From assembly GCA_026018925.1 (NCBI GenBank), contig JAKSZU010000016.1:558001-622000 (forward strand): a stretch of 64,000 nt of DNA, written 5' to 3'. The position numbers and the translations under genes are program-made. This DNA is from Tupaia tana (Eukaryota; Chordata; Mammalia; Scandentia; Tupaiidae). Positions 36,145-48,910 of the stretch are shown here, piece by piece (position 1 is the stretch's first letter; every line of letters begins with the position of its first letter). The notes under the pieces are model-generated. The model saw only the letters and a list, made by a program, of their open reading frames with translations, made no database searches and was not told the DNA's origin.

Positions 36145-37965
36145 TTTCCTTTATTACTATTATTATTTATACATTCAATCACTATACATCTTTCAGATTT
36201 TTTTTTTTGGAGAAGTTTTTGCTACAGGGCGCGTGCGCTCGCCAGAGACAGAAAGCAAGAAATCACCCCCTCCATTCTCCTCTTGGGATCTTGGGCACGC
36301 ACGCAAATGCGCCTGGCATGAGTTTTTTTAAGCCTCCGGGTCCAGGACGCGAACCGTGGTCGACTACATGGGAGTCCAGCAACATAGCCATTACGCTAAC
36401 TGCTGGTCCCACATCTTTTAGATTTTAAAGAGACTTTACCCAGCATGATATACGCCTCAGTTCAGCCCAGTTGACAATACTATACACATCCTCATCCTTA
36501 TTTGTGTCCCACAAATGTCTTACCTCTCTATTTTTTCCCAAAATTTCCTTTCCTACACTCTTCCCCTCCCGCACTTTCCTTCCACTTTCTCTCTAGTGTC
36601 CATGACAATTTTAATGCTTTTATGTCCTCCAGTCTTTCAGTCTCTACCATAGAGTGCAGACTGTCGGTATATGTTAAGTGGAGACATACAATGTCTATCT
36701 TTCATAGCCTGACTTGCTTCACTCAGCAACAAATCTTCCATATTTGTCCACTTTCTATCAAATTCCAGGGCCTTGTTGTTTTTATGGCTGAATAGTATTC
36801 CATGGAGTATATGTGCCACAGTTTTTCAATCCATTCAACTGTTTTTAGACATTTGGGTTGGTTCCATGTCTTAGCAATTATGAATAATGCTGAAATAAAT
36901 ATAGTTGTGCAAGCGCTTTTCCAACTGAGCATTCTCCTCTTGGGGGAGATACCCAGGAGTGGAATTTCTGGATCATATGGTAGTTCTATTTGTAGATCTT
37001 TGAGGAACCTCCGTATTGTTCTCCACAGTGGCTGGATCAATTTACATTGCCACCAACAGTGTTCCCCTTTCACCACATTCCCTCCAGCACTTATCCTTAT
37101 TTGTTTTCTTAATCTTCTCCATTTTGACTGGAGTTAGGTGGTATCTCATTGTGATTTTGATCTGCATCTCCCTTACAATGAGGGATGGCGAGCATTTTTT
37201 CATATGTTTTTTGGCTGTTCGTATGTCTCCCTTAGAGAGTTGTTTATTCAGCTCACTTTCCCATTTTTTAGTTGGGTTAATCATTTTCTTCCAGGTAAGC
37301 CGCTTGCGTGCCCTGTGTATTCTGGTTATCAGTCCCTTATCTGAGGCACAGTTAACAAAAATTCTCTCCCATTCTGAGGGTTGTCGATTCACACTAATGA
37401 CAGTGTCCTTTCCTGTGCAGAAACTTCTTAATCTGATGTAATCCCACCTGTCTATTTTGGGGATTATAGCCTGTGCTTTGGGTGTCTTACTTAAGAAGTC
37501 TTTGCCTACCCAATGTCTCCCAGTTTCCCCAGGGTTTTCCACCAGTAGTTTGCGGTCAGGTTTAGATCTTTGATCCACTTTGAGTTTTTTGTTAATGGTG
37601 ACAGATAGTAGTTCAGATTCATCTTTCTGCAAGTGGATACCCAGTTTTCCTAGCACCATTTGTTAAAGGGGTTTTCCTTTTCCCACTGGATTAATTGGTA
37701 CCATTTGTCAAAGATGAGTTGACTGTATGTTTGGGGGTTTATTTCTGGAGTCTCTACTCTGTTCCATTGGTCTTCATGTCTGGTTTTGTGCCAATACCAT
37801 GCTGTTTTGAATATCACAGCTTTGTAATATATTTTGGAGTTAGGGAGTGAGATGCCACCCACTCCACTCTTCTCGCTTAGGATGGCTTTGGCAATACAGG
37901 GTATTTTATAAGTCCAGATAAATTCTATGATTGTCTTTTCTAGATTTGTGAAGAATGTCTCTTGT
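36145..37965 (-). mobile_element. Younger L1, antisense, 3' end and ORF2 C-terminal part
   Basis: The 3' UTR occupies about 36145-36780 (ends 'gtatagtgattgaatgta' on the reverse strand). ORF2 C-terminal sequence then runs upstream: reverse-strand frames at 36723-37076 and 37042-37659 include the cysteine-region and YSMEYYSAI-type end of ORF2. 5'-truncated at about 37965. Confidence 0.85.
36203..36410 (-). mobile_element. tRNA-derived SINE, family A, internally deleted
   Basis: Inserted in the L1 3' UTR. Flanked by 'acatctttcagatttt' and 'acatcttttagatttt' (from 36411). The middle of the element is shortened. Confidence 0.92.
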
Positions 37966-38236
37966 GAGATCAACATTTAGTGAAATGACTATGTCGCTGG
38001 ACTCTCATGTAGTTGACCGCGGTTCAAGTCCCGGACTCGGTGGCTTAAACTCACGCTGGGTGCGTGTGCGTGTGTGCCCGAGATCCCGAGAGGAGAATAG
38101 AGGAGAAGGGATTGCGGCATGGCCATCCCCTCGGGGGGGGGGGGGGGGGTGATTTCTCGCTTTCTGTTTCTCTGTCTCTCCGTCTTTCTGTCTTTCCATC
38201 TTTCCGGCACCTGCACATGCCCTATAGCAAAAAAAA
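37966..38236 (+). mobile_element. tRNA-derived SINE, family A
   Basis: Sense copy with a slightly degraded head and a G-run at 38134-38148. It lies between two copies of the same L1 segment. Confidence 0.88.
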
Positions 38237-38646
38237 ATCAGTTGACTGTATGTTTGGGAATTTATTTCTGGGGACTCTATTCTGTTCCATTGGTCCACAT
38301 GACTGTTTCTGTGCCAGTACCATGCTATTTTGATTACCACAGCTTTGTAGTATATTTTTGGGTCAGGGAGTGAGATGTTGCCCACTGCACTCTTCTTGTG
38401 CAGAATTGCTTTGGCAATATGGGGTCTTTTATTATTCCAGACAAACTTTATGATTGTCTTTCCTAGATCTGAGAAGAATGTGCCTGGCACTTTGTTTGGC
38501 ATTGCATTAAATATGTAGGTTAATTTGGGTAGAATTACCATTTTGATTATATTAATTCTTCCAATCCAGGAACATGGGATATCCCTCCACTTTTTTGTGT
38601 CATTTTTAATTTCTTTTTTTATCTTCTCATAGTTTTCCTTGTGGAG
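38237..38646 (-). mobile_element. Younger L1, antisense, ORF2 segment
   Basis: 38238-38500 repeats the same L1 ORF2 segment seen at 37711-37965 ('gttgactgtatgtttggg' onward) at lower identity than a recent duplication would give. It extends further 5' into ORF2 up to about 38646. Confidence 0.75.
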
Positions 38647-39359
38647 GTCTTGTAATGTCCCCTTTTTGATTCTGATTTGATTTTTCTAGTTTTTCTCTCT
38701 TTTTGTTCTTAATTAGTCTAGATAATGGTTTGTCAATTTTGTGAATCTTCTCAAAGAACCAGCTTTCACTTCATTTATTTTTTTGAATTACTTCATTTAT
38801 TTTTTTGAATTACCCTTTTATTCTCTATTGTATTTATTTCTGCTCTGATCTTTATTATTTCTTTTCTTCTATTACTTTTGGGTTTATCATTGAGATATAT
38901 CATTACACCATTTATTTGCCATATAACTAATTTTCGTAAGTATTTATTGCTATAAATTTTACTCTTAGTACTGTTTTTGCCATATTTCAGAGGTTCTAGG
39001 TTGTAGTATTTCCATTATCATTTGTTTCAAGACATTTTAAATTTTTATTCTTAATTTTCTTGGTGTATTTAAAATCATTCATGAGCATGCTATTTATTTT
39101 CCATGTATTTATGTATTTTAAAAGTTGTTTTTGTTGATTTCAAGTTTAATTCCATTGTGATCAGAGAAGATGCTAGATATAAGTTCTATTCTTTTAAATT
39201 TGTAGAGGCTTGTTCTGTGCCCTATTGTGTAGTCTATCTGAGAAAATGTTTTATGTGCTGCTGAGAAACAAATGTGTATTCTGTATTCGTTGGGTAAAAT
39301 AGTCTATAAACATGTATACGATCCATTTTGTTCATGGGTTTATTTAATTCCAGTGTCTC

Positions 39360-39963
39360 TGTATTGCAAACGGAGTCAGGATGGCTTAATCTGGCTCCCT
39401 CACCTTCTATCTTACCATGTTGTAACCACGGAACAGACAACTTATGTCATTAGTTGTAGTGCACTTGCACACTTGTGTAACTATGACTTTGCTGTTTTAC
39501 GCCACTGAATGTAACGTGCATGTGCAACAGTCTAGCTTTGGCAATGAGCCACTATTGTCAGAAACCCCTTTTAAAGAAAGGGAACACCTGGTCAGCTAAC
39601 TCAACCCTGCACTGCCCTGCTGTGCGCTGCCCTGCTCTGTCCAGCTAGCCCTGCTCTGGTCAGCCTTGGTTCAGCCTGGTAGGCCCTGATGGCCTTCACT
39701 TGGCTTGGCCTTGGCTCTGCCCAGCTCAGTTCAGCTCCACATGTGTGAGCACCAGAGAGAGAAAGCTGCTCTGTGAGTGTACACCACATGTGTTACTAGC
39801 TTCAAAAGGGAGGAAGTACCCTGTGAATGCTGCTGTAGGCTTTGTGAACCTCCTCAGAACTCTGTAGCTTCCACTAAATTTAGCCAATAAACAAGTGTCT
39901 TTTTCTAACTCCCTGCGTTTCTGTTCAACCCACCTTTGGAGAAATAGAGAACCTTGTAAAACA
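39360..39963 (+). mobile_element. Solo LTR with 5-bp target duplication
   Basis: Starts TGTATTGCAAACGG, ends TTGTAAAACA, with 'gtctc' at 39355-39359 and 39964-39968. L1 sequence is continuous when it is removed. AATAAAC at 39887 is the polyadenylation signal. The middle has overlapping 'ccctgctctg' and 'gccttgg' repeats. A 5-bp duplication fits an ERV1/ERV3-type LTR. Confidence 0.87.
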
Positions 39964-40189
39964 GTCTCTTTGTTTATTTTTTTGTCTGGGTGGTCTGTGC
40001 AGTGTTGAGAGTGGGATGTTGCAGTCCCTAATAATTAATGGGTTAGAGTCTCTCTCCTTTTATATCTAGCAGTCTTTCTTTTACATATGTGGGTGCCCCA
40101 ATGTTGAGGGCATAAATATTTACAATCGTCATGTCTTCTTGGTGGGTTAATCTCCTTAAAAGTATATAATGATATTTGTGTCTCTTTAT

Positions 40190-40417
40190 AGGTCACATGT
40201 GTTCACCAGAAATAGAAAAATAAAAAAGAAACAGGAAACGCGAGAAATCACCCACCAGAGGGGATTGCCACGCTGCAGTCTCTTCTTTCTCCTTTCAAGA
40301 TTCTGGGCATGCATGCACACAGACCCAGTGTGATTTTCAAGCTGCTAGGTCTGGGACTTGGACAGTGTGTACATTTGAGATCCAGCTGCCTTAACGTCCA
40401 TGCCGCCTACTAACCCA
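40190..40417 (-). mobile_element. tRNA-derived SINE, family A, diverged
   Basis: Reverse-strand copy: 'gcgagaaatcacccacc', 'ccacgctgcagtctcttc', degraded head ending 'ccgcctactaaccca'. Confidence 0.8.
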
Positions 40418-41129
40418 CCTTCTTTTTCTCTTTTTACAGATTTAGCTTAAAGTATATTTTATCTGATATTAGGATAATGACTTCTGCTTTTTCGTGGTTT
40501 CCATTTGCATGAAGTGACATTTCCCAAACTTTCACTCTCCGTTTCTCTGTGTCTTTGCCAGCAAGGTATATAAAGGGCTCTTGTTTTTGTTTTGTTTTCT
40601 ATTCAGCCAATTTATAATCTTTTGATTGGAGAGTTAATCCATTTACATTCAGTTATACTATGATATGTACCAATTTACTGCTGCCATTTTGTAGTTTGGT
40701 TCATAATTATTTTGCTTTCTTATCCCTCTTGTTACCATTTGTCTTTGATATTTGGTTGCTTTGCACAGTGTTAGGGACTGAATTCTCACCAGCTGTAGAG
40801 TAAGTTCTGTATAAGTCTGTTGGGTCCATTTGATGCAGAGGATAGTTTAACTCTGATTGGTCCTTGATTTTGTTTGGATGATCTCATTGATTAGTGTGGT
40901 ATTGAAGTCCTCTACTATTATTGTAGGTCAGTCTATCAATTGCAGTCTTCAGATTTATTCATATTTAATATATTTAGGTGCCCCAATGTTGGGTATATGT
41001 GAAGCAATTAAACTGGTCATCAAAAATGAAATTTTCTGGCATTTTAGTCATCTATTTTTAAATTAGGGGGGAAAAAATCCATGTACTTATTTGCAGGTCA
41101 CTAAAATTCTTACAGTGGCTAATCACAGG

Positions 41130-41380
41130 TTCAAAATGCATAACATAAGCCACCCCAGTTGTTCAGGACTCTGCTTAGAGAAACCCAACTATGGTTCGGA
41201 GTCCAGTTCCTGCACGTGACTTGAAAAGGGCATGTGTGTACATTCCTCAAATCCCCAATAATAGGATGGAACAGTGAAGGAAAGGGATTGCTATGTGGCC
41301 ATAACCCTCTGAGAGTGTTTTTCCCTCCCTCTTTGTCTGGAAAGCAAGCACGCCTGCCCTCTGGCAATGAAAACATCTGC
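41130..41380 (+). mobile_element. tRNA-derived SINE, family C, diverged
   Basis: Diverged head, 'gaaggaaagggattgc', 'ttttccctccctc', ends 'gccctctggcaatgaaaac'. Confidence 0.65.
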
Positions 41381-41756
41381 ATAACAATCCTCACCTTTGA
41401 TCATCCTTTATTTCTGATGTGTCTTTGAAATATAAACTTTCTGCTTTGTTTCATCTAAAATTGGGCCTATTAGATAGAAACTTGAGGTTGGAACAATTAA
41501 TGACAAAATTAATTTTAAGATAATGCTAAAATATTTATTATTAAGCATAAGTTTATATACTTTGGCATCCTGCTTTATACGGTTAAAGAACTAATTATAT
41601 TTGAGTCTTGGTTATTCCAATACAAAAATAAACCAAAAACAAAACAAAACAAAACAAAAAAATGTAGGGCTGCTGTTGGGACCGCAGGGATGCGAACCTG
41701 TGGACTAGAGGAAAAGGAGTCGAATCCATACCACCTGCCTCTCAGGAAAGCCAGTC

Positions 41757-42018
41757 TTATTTTACTTTTATTTTTTAGAGGTTTTTGCCTTAGGGCACAT
41801 GTGCTCTCCGGGAGGAGAAACAGAGACAGTAAGAAATCACCCCCCCAGGGTGGAATGACTATGCCATAATTCCTCCTCCTTCATTCTCCTCCTGGGGTCA
41901 GGCACACACGCACATGTGCCTTCCCGGCATGAATTCTAAGTCACCAGGTCTGGGAATCAAACCATGGTGGACTATGTGGGATTCCAGCAACGTAACCACT
42001 ACTCCATCTGCTGGACCC
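41757..42018 (-). mobile_element. tRNA-derived SINE, family A
   Basis: Reverse-strand copy flanked by 'aaagccagtctta' and 'aaagccggtctta'. Confidence 0.9.
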
Positions 42019-42655
42019 AAAAAGCCGGTCTTAAGAAACTAGGTTTGGTAAGTGTGGACGGGAATTTACTTCACTGTGGCCAGCATAGGGTAGAGAAACT
42101 TGATCAGAGTCCATAAACATTCATACCTTACTGGCTGAAATGCAGGCTTATAAAGGGGAGGGGGCCAGTGAGAGTGTACATATAAAATAAAAGCAAATGG
42201 TTCATCAGTCTTTGCAGAATCAGAGCTGATTACGTCAGGGATCAATCACCACATTAGGGCTTCTCTTCTGGGCAAGCAGGGAGAAATGAGCTGTTTCAGT
42301 TTTTTGCAAGGGGCTTGAAGATAAGCAGTGATTAAAAAGGCTATAGATCGAACAGCTAATTTTCCTTGATTTATTAGAAGTTAATGTCTTCCTATCTTGT
42401 CCATTGGATTTTTGTCCACTAAGTTCAGTATCCATCAAGGATTTTCTGAGTCCACATTTCTTTCTCGTCCTTCCTTTCTTTATATCTTCATTCTTTCCTT
42501 CCTCTCCTGCTTCCTCCTTCATTCTTCCCTCCCTCTCTCTCTCCTTTTTCATTCCCTCTTATAATCCCCTCCTACCCTCTTCTCCTTCTTTCTTTCTCTT
42601 CCTCTGTTCTCTTCTCCTTGCCTCACTCTCTTTTCTTGGCATTTTATGGTAAGGA

Positions 42656-42695
<40 letters not shown>

Positions 42696-42900
42696 AAGTT
42701 AATGTCTTCCTTTAGGATACAGGCCCTGATTCAGCCCCAACAATCTCACACCTGCCACCACTAGGCTCCTGTATCTATTAACCACTATGGTAAAATCTAA
42801 GAATAAACAACAGAAAACATACAAATGAAGAGAAGTAAAGTGGATTACTGTTGGTGCCCTGGGTTTTGAAAAACAAACGTTTTTCTTTCATTTTAAAGGC
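42019..42900. other. Intergenic, low-complexity, no gene
   Basis: Pyrimidine-rich DNA (42440-42640) and an (AC)n tract (42659-42690). No coding signal. Confidence 0.6.
42659..42690. repeat. (AC)n microsatellite
   Basis: About 16 AC units. Confidence 0.97.
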
Positions 42901-42904
42901 ACCC

Positions 42905-43156
42905 GGGACCAGCAAAGTGTAATGGCTATGTCGCTGGACTCCCACGTGGTCGCCCGTGGTTCAAGTCCCAGACCCAGCGGCTTAAAACTCACACCAGGCA
43001 CATGTGTGTGCGTGCCCAAGATCCTGAGAGGAGAATGGAGGAGAAGGGATTGCAGCGTGGCCATCCCCCGGGGGGTGATTTCTCACTTCCTATCTTTCTT
43101 TCTGGCGAGCACATGTGCCCTATAGCGAAAACCTCTCAAAAAAAAAAAAAAAAAAG
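42905..43156 (+). mobile_element. tRNA-derived SINE, family A
   Basis: Copy with B box 'ggttcaagtcc' and 'ctatagcgaaaacctctc' plus A-tail, flanked by 'aaggcaccc' and 'aaagcaccc'. Confidence 0.92.
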
Positions 43157-43287
43157 CACCCCTAATTATCTTTAAAGCTTTGTACACATTAATCATTAAA
43201 GTTGAGGTAAAGATGCAAAATAAGATGAGTATCAAAGTAAAAAAACAAAAAAGAAAGAAAGGCTATAGAAACCAGGGGAAGCCATCA

Positions 43288-43499
43288 AGATAACGCTTCG
43301 ACCATCAGTTAGATAGAAGTAGCTTTGCAAATGGCAAACGGGGTCTAGTCCCTTATGTGAGGAGGCTAGTGGGGTCTTAACCCTCCCTGTTTAAGATAAC
43401 GCTTCGATCATCAGTTAGATAGAAGTAGCTTTGCAAATGGCAAAGGGGGTCTAGTCCCTAATGTGAGGAGGCTAGTGGAGTCTTTACCCTCCCTGTTTC
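43288..43499. repeat. 106-bp tandem duplication in unique sequence
   Basis: Copies start at 43288 and 43394 ('agataacgcttcga'). Only a handful of differences are visible. No known repeat family recognised. Confidence 0.93.
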
Positions 43500-43649
43500 C
43501 ATAGCTCATTATCTATAAAGAATCAGCAGTTATTATGAATTTTCACTGGGTTCCTTTGTTGTGAGAGAAGTAAAAGGGTTGAGTTCTGTAAGACTCATTG
43601 TAAAGTACATTGTTAAGTAAATAGAAAAAAGTTAAAGACTAATTTTTCT

Positions 43650-43830
43650 TTTTTTATAATTATTTTATTTAACATTTATTTATTTATTTATTTACTTTTA
43701 ATTGACCAGAGAGGGACGGTGGGGGTGTGGGGGGGAGTAGGGGGTGAGAAAGCAATTCACCAGGTCCAGGACTTGAACCATGCTCAGTGGAAGTTCAATG
43801 TCCTTAACCACCACACCACCTACTAGTCCC
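43650..43830 (-). mobile_element. tRNA-derived SINE, short family B
   Basis: Reverse-strand copy with (TTTA)n tail and a 'taaagactaattttt' target duplication on both sides. Confidence 0.92.
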
Positions 43831-44061
43831 CTAAAGACTAATTTTTTCTAAAGTTTGATTTTTGGTCCTCTCATGACTCAGTTACAGGATTAATAGTTAC
43901 AAAAGGAAATTTAATATGTGATTATAAAGTTTACTAGAATATTTGGCATTACTATCAAGAGCATTAAATCAATACTGATATAAAGTACTGAAACAACAAG
44001 GTTTTTTAAAGTACTGATTTGCTCTTAAATAATGAAAAAATTATAAAAGGGTTTTTTTCCA

Positions 44062-44250
44062 GGGCAGCAGGTGGAGCAGTGGTTATGGTGCTAAACTCCA
44101 CGTGGTCGACCGTGATTTGAGTCCCATACCAGGTGGCTTACTTTCTCACTTTCCCCTTCTCTCTCTCTGTGTGTCTCTCTCTGGTCAAATAAATAATGTT
44201 AAGAAGAAGAACAACAAATAAAATAAATAGTTCTTTAGAAAAAAATTAAA
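44062..44250 (+). mobile_element. tRNA-derived SINE, short family B
   Basis: Copy flanked by 'ataaaagggttttttc'-type duplication. CT block, 'ctggtcaaataaataa' tail. Confidence 0.9.
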
Positions 44251-44591
44251 AATAAAAGGGTTTTTTCACCTTTAGTAATTTTTAAAAAGTATCTATGTTT
44301 ATCTCCAGATATGTTTTTTGTGTTTTATGCTATCTTTTGTTATATCTTTGATTGCTTGAGGAAAAGTAAGCCACCCCACTTCCATCTGCAACCCCTGCCC
44401 GGTCAGGGAAACTGAGGCAGGACCATTCATTGGCCCCAACTCCAGCCCCAACCCAGCTCTCCTAACCTCAGAGCTTCCCCTACTCCCTGCCAGAAAATAT
44501 TGGGAGACTCCTTTGGATCCTCACACTATACTGAACCACCTACAAAAAAGTAGAAACTGCTCTTATGATACTTGCATAGAAAACTCCTCCC

Positions 44592-45674
44592 ATGGAGACC
44601 ACTCTGCTAAACACACAGGAAGAGAGACTTTGGCATGCAAGCAATCCAAAGCAAAAGGGAAGCAAACTCATTCCTAGTGCCAGAAACATCCTCCAAAAAC
44701 ATATCCAAAAGGGAACATATCACCCAATGGCTAGAAGTCACAGAAGAGCTTCAAGTTTGAAAAAAGCAGGAAATATGTCTCCATTAAAAGAAAATAACTC
44801 TTCTCCATCTCTTGAAAAATCAGAAGTTACTGAAATGTCAGAGAAAGTATTCAGTACATTCATAGTGACAAAACTCGATGAGTTGGAACAGAAAAGAGAC
44901 AACAAATTCCAGGAGATAAGGAAGCCTTTCACGATTTGAAAGAGGAAATGGACACCATAGGAAAGAATCAGATGAACTATTAGAGATCAAGTCTGTAATA
45001 TAGGAAATAAAAAACTCTCTCAAGAGTATTAAAAGCCAATTAGACCATGCTGAAGATTAAATCTCAGACATAGAAGATAAAACCTCTGAACTAGGAAAAA
45101 AAAAAAAAAAGACAGAGAAAATAACCAAAAACATGAGGATAATATACAAGAAATACTAGATTCCATTAAGCGGCCAAACTTCCAAATAATAGGTATCCCA
45201 GAAAGTGAAGAAACTAATAAGGGCATGGAAAATCTATTCCATGAAATCCTGGAAGAAAACTTTCCAAGTCTAGAAAAGCACTCAAACATCCAGACACAAG
45301 AAATACAAAGGACCCCAAATAGAATCAACCCAAGAAGATCCTCCCCAAGGCCAGGCTGCCCAAATCCACAGATAAAGACAGATACTAAAATTGGTGAGAG
45401 AGAAACGTCAAATGACTTTCAAAGGTCACTCCATCAGGTTAATACCAGACCTTTCAACAGAAACAATGCAAGCAAGGAAAGAATAGGAAGACATATTGAA
45501 AGTGTTAAGAGAAAAAGAATTTCAACCAAGATTATTATATCCAGCAAGATTATTCTTCACATGGGAAAAAAATTATTAAAATCTTCTCAGACAAACAAAA
45601 CCTAAAAGAATTTGCTAACACCAGACCAGCACTTCAGGAAGCTCTAAAGAGAGTCCTGTTCCAGGAAAACTAAA
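44592..45674 (+). pseudogene. L1 ORF1 pseudogene
   Basis: ORF1 is the RNA-binding coat protein of the L1 particle. The first open stretch starts METTLLNTQEERLWHASN and covers the N-terminal region and the beginning of the coiled coil. A frameshift near 44939 and a 15-base A-run at 45096-45110 break it. The RRM-like core is recognisable by SIKRPNFQIIGIPESEE in a shifted frame near 45160-45205, and NRINPRRSS follows. The C-terminal domain reaches the TAA at about 45674. Compared with the half-LINE ORF1 at 13732 it is clearly homologous but more decayed and longer at the N-terminus. Confidence 0.85.
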
Positions 45675-45898
45675 GAATGAACAGACAGAAATAAGGGAAT
45701 AAAAGAGAACCAAGACAATGGCCAACATAAAGGTAGGAACAAGTCCAGAAATATCGATAATAACACTGAATATTAATGGATTAAATTCTCCAATCAAAAG
45801 GCATAGACTGGCTGAATGGGGGGGGGGGGGGAGGGACAGAAAACCTCTATCTGTTGCCTACAAGAAACACATATCATGGATAAAGACATACATAGACT

Positions 45899-46080
45899 GG
45901 GGACCAGCAGGTGGCGTGGTGGTTAAGGTGCTGGACACTCCCACATGGCTGACCAGGGTTCAAGTCCTGAATCTGGTGGCTTGCTTTCTCATTTCCTCTC
46001 TCTCTCACTCTTACCCTCTGTCTCTCTCTGGTCAAATTAAGAAATAAAGGAACGAATAAATAAAATAAATATTTTTTTTT
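45899..46080 (+). mobile_element. tRNA-derived SINE, short family B, in L1 ORF2
   Basis: Copy flanked by the duplication 'aaagacatacatagac' on both sides. B box 'ggttcaagtcc'; ends 'ctggtcaaattaagaaata'. Confidence 0.94.
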
Positions 46081-48040
46081 AAAAGACATACATAGACTAA
46101 AAGTGAAGGGCTGGAAAAAGATATTCCATGCAAATGGGAACCAAAAAAAGCTGGAGTCACAATATTAATTTCTGACAAAATAGGCTTTAAAACAAAAAAA
46201 GGTTCAAAGAGGGTATTATATAGTAGTAAAAGGGCTAATCAATCAAGAAGATATAATGCTCCTAACTCAGAAGCACCCAAATAGATGAAAGAAAAACTGT
46301 TAGATCTAAAAGGAGCGATACACTACAACACACTAATTGTTGGGGACCTCAACACCCCACTATCTCCTTTGAACAGATCATTTAGACAAAAGATAAGCAA
46401 AGAGATACAGGATCTAAATGATACCATAAATCAAATAGACTTAACAGACATCTATAGAACCTTAGACCCAAAAACCATGAGATACACTTTTTCTCACCCT
46501 CACATGGAGCCTTTTTGAAGATTTACTACACGAAAGAGCACAAACCAAGCCTTTATGAATTCAAAGATACAGAAACTATATCCAGCAACTTCTCCGACCA
46601 TGATGGAATTAAACTTTATATTAATTTCAAGAAAAATCCTCAAAATTACATATATACAGAAACTAAATAACTTACTTCTGAATGACTTCACAACTACTGA
46701 ATAAATAAAGACTGAAATCAAAAGATTCATGGAATCCAAAGACAATGAGGACATGATTTTCCATCACCTTTGGGACACTGCTAAAGTAGTCATAAAAGGA
46801 AGCTCATAGTTATTAGTGCATATGCACCTAACATCTTGCCTCAGAAAATTAGAAAAGCAACAGCAAAAAAATCTAAAAATCTTCAGGAGAAAAGAAATAA
46901 TAAAGATCTGAGCAGAAATAAATGAAATGGAAAATAAACTAACTATATAGGAAATAAATGAAAGTAAAAGCTGGTTCTTTGAAAATATAAACAAAATCAA
47001 TACATCACTAGCTAGACTAATTAAGAAGAAAGAAAGGAACCAGGTGAATCAAATTCACAATGAAGCAGGCAATATAACAACAAACAAAACAGAAATACAA
47101 AACATCATTAGAGGATACTATAAACAACTATACGCCAACAAACAAGAAAATCTGGATGAGATGGACAAATTCCTGCACACATATAATCTACCAAGATTGA
47201 GTCAGGAGGATGTAGAAAGTCTAAATAGGCCCATAACAAGTCATGATATTGAGTCGTAATAAATAACCTCCAAATAAAGAAAAGCCCTGGTCTTGATGGC
47301 TTCACTTCTGAATTCTACAAAACTTTTAAAGAGGAGTTAACACCCAGTCTACTCAAGTTATTTCTAAATATCCAAAGAGTGAAACTCTCCCAAATTCATT
47401 ATATGACGCCTCCATCACCCTTATCCTTAAAACAGACAAGGACAGGACAAAGAAGGAAAACTATAGACCAGTATCTCTGGTGAATATAGACGCAAAAATT
47501 CTCAATAAGATACTAACAAATCATATTCAACAACACATAAAAAAGATTGTACATGGTGACCAAGTAAGTTTTATTCCAGGGATGCAAAGATGGTTCAACA
47601 TATGCAGAACCATAAATGCAATACACCATATTAACAGAAAAAAAGATAAAAACCATATGATCATATCAACTGATGTAGAAAAACATTTGGTAAGATACAG
47701 CATCCCTTCATGATCAAGACTCTCAGCAAAATCAGCATAGAAGGGTCATTTCTCAACACAATAAAAGCTATCTATGAAAATCCCATAGCTAACATTATAC
47801 TGAATGGAGAAAAGCTGAAAGCTTTTCTGCTAAAAACCTGTACAAGACAAGGATGTCCACTTTCTCCTCTCCTTTTCAATATAGTACTGGAATTCCTTGC
47901 CAATGCAATCACAAAAGAGAATAAAATAAAAGGCATTCAAATATGAAAAGAAGAGGTGAAATTATCTCTATTTGCAGATGACATGATGGTATACATAGAA
48001 GACCCAATGGTGTACACAAAAAAATTCCTGGAAGTGATAA

Positions 48041-48910
<870 letters not shown>

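Larger units (their letters stand above)
38647..41010 (-). mobile_element. Old L1, antisense, ORF2 5' half
   Basis: Reverse-strand L1 ORF2 sequence with many stops ('gtcaattttgtgaatcttct', 'attccattgtgatcagagaa' and similar). It appears to continue the old L1 at 33780-36140 after about 1 kb of missing LINE sequence. It is interrupted by a solo LTR (39360-39963) and a SINE (40190-40417). Confidence 0.75.
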
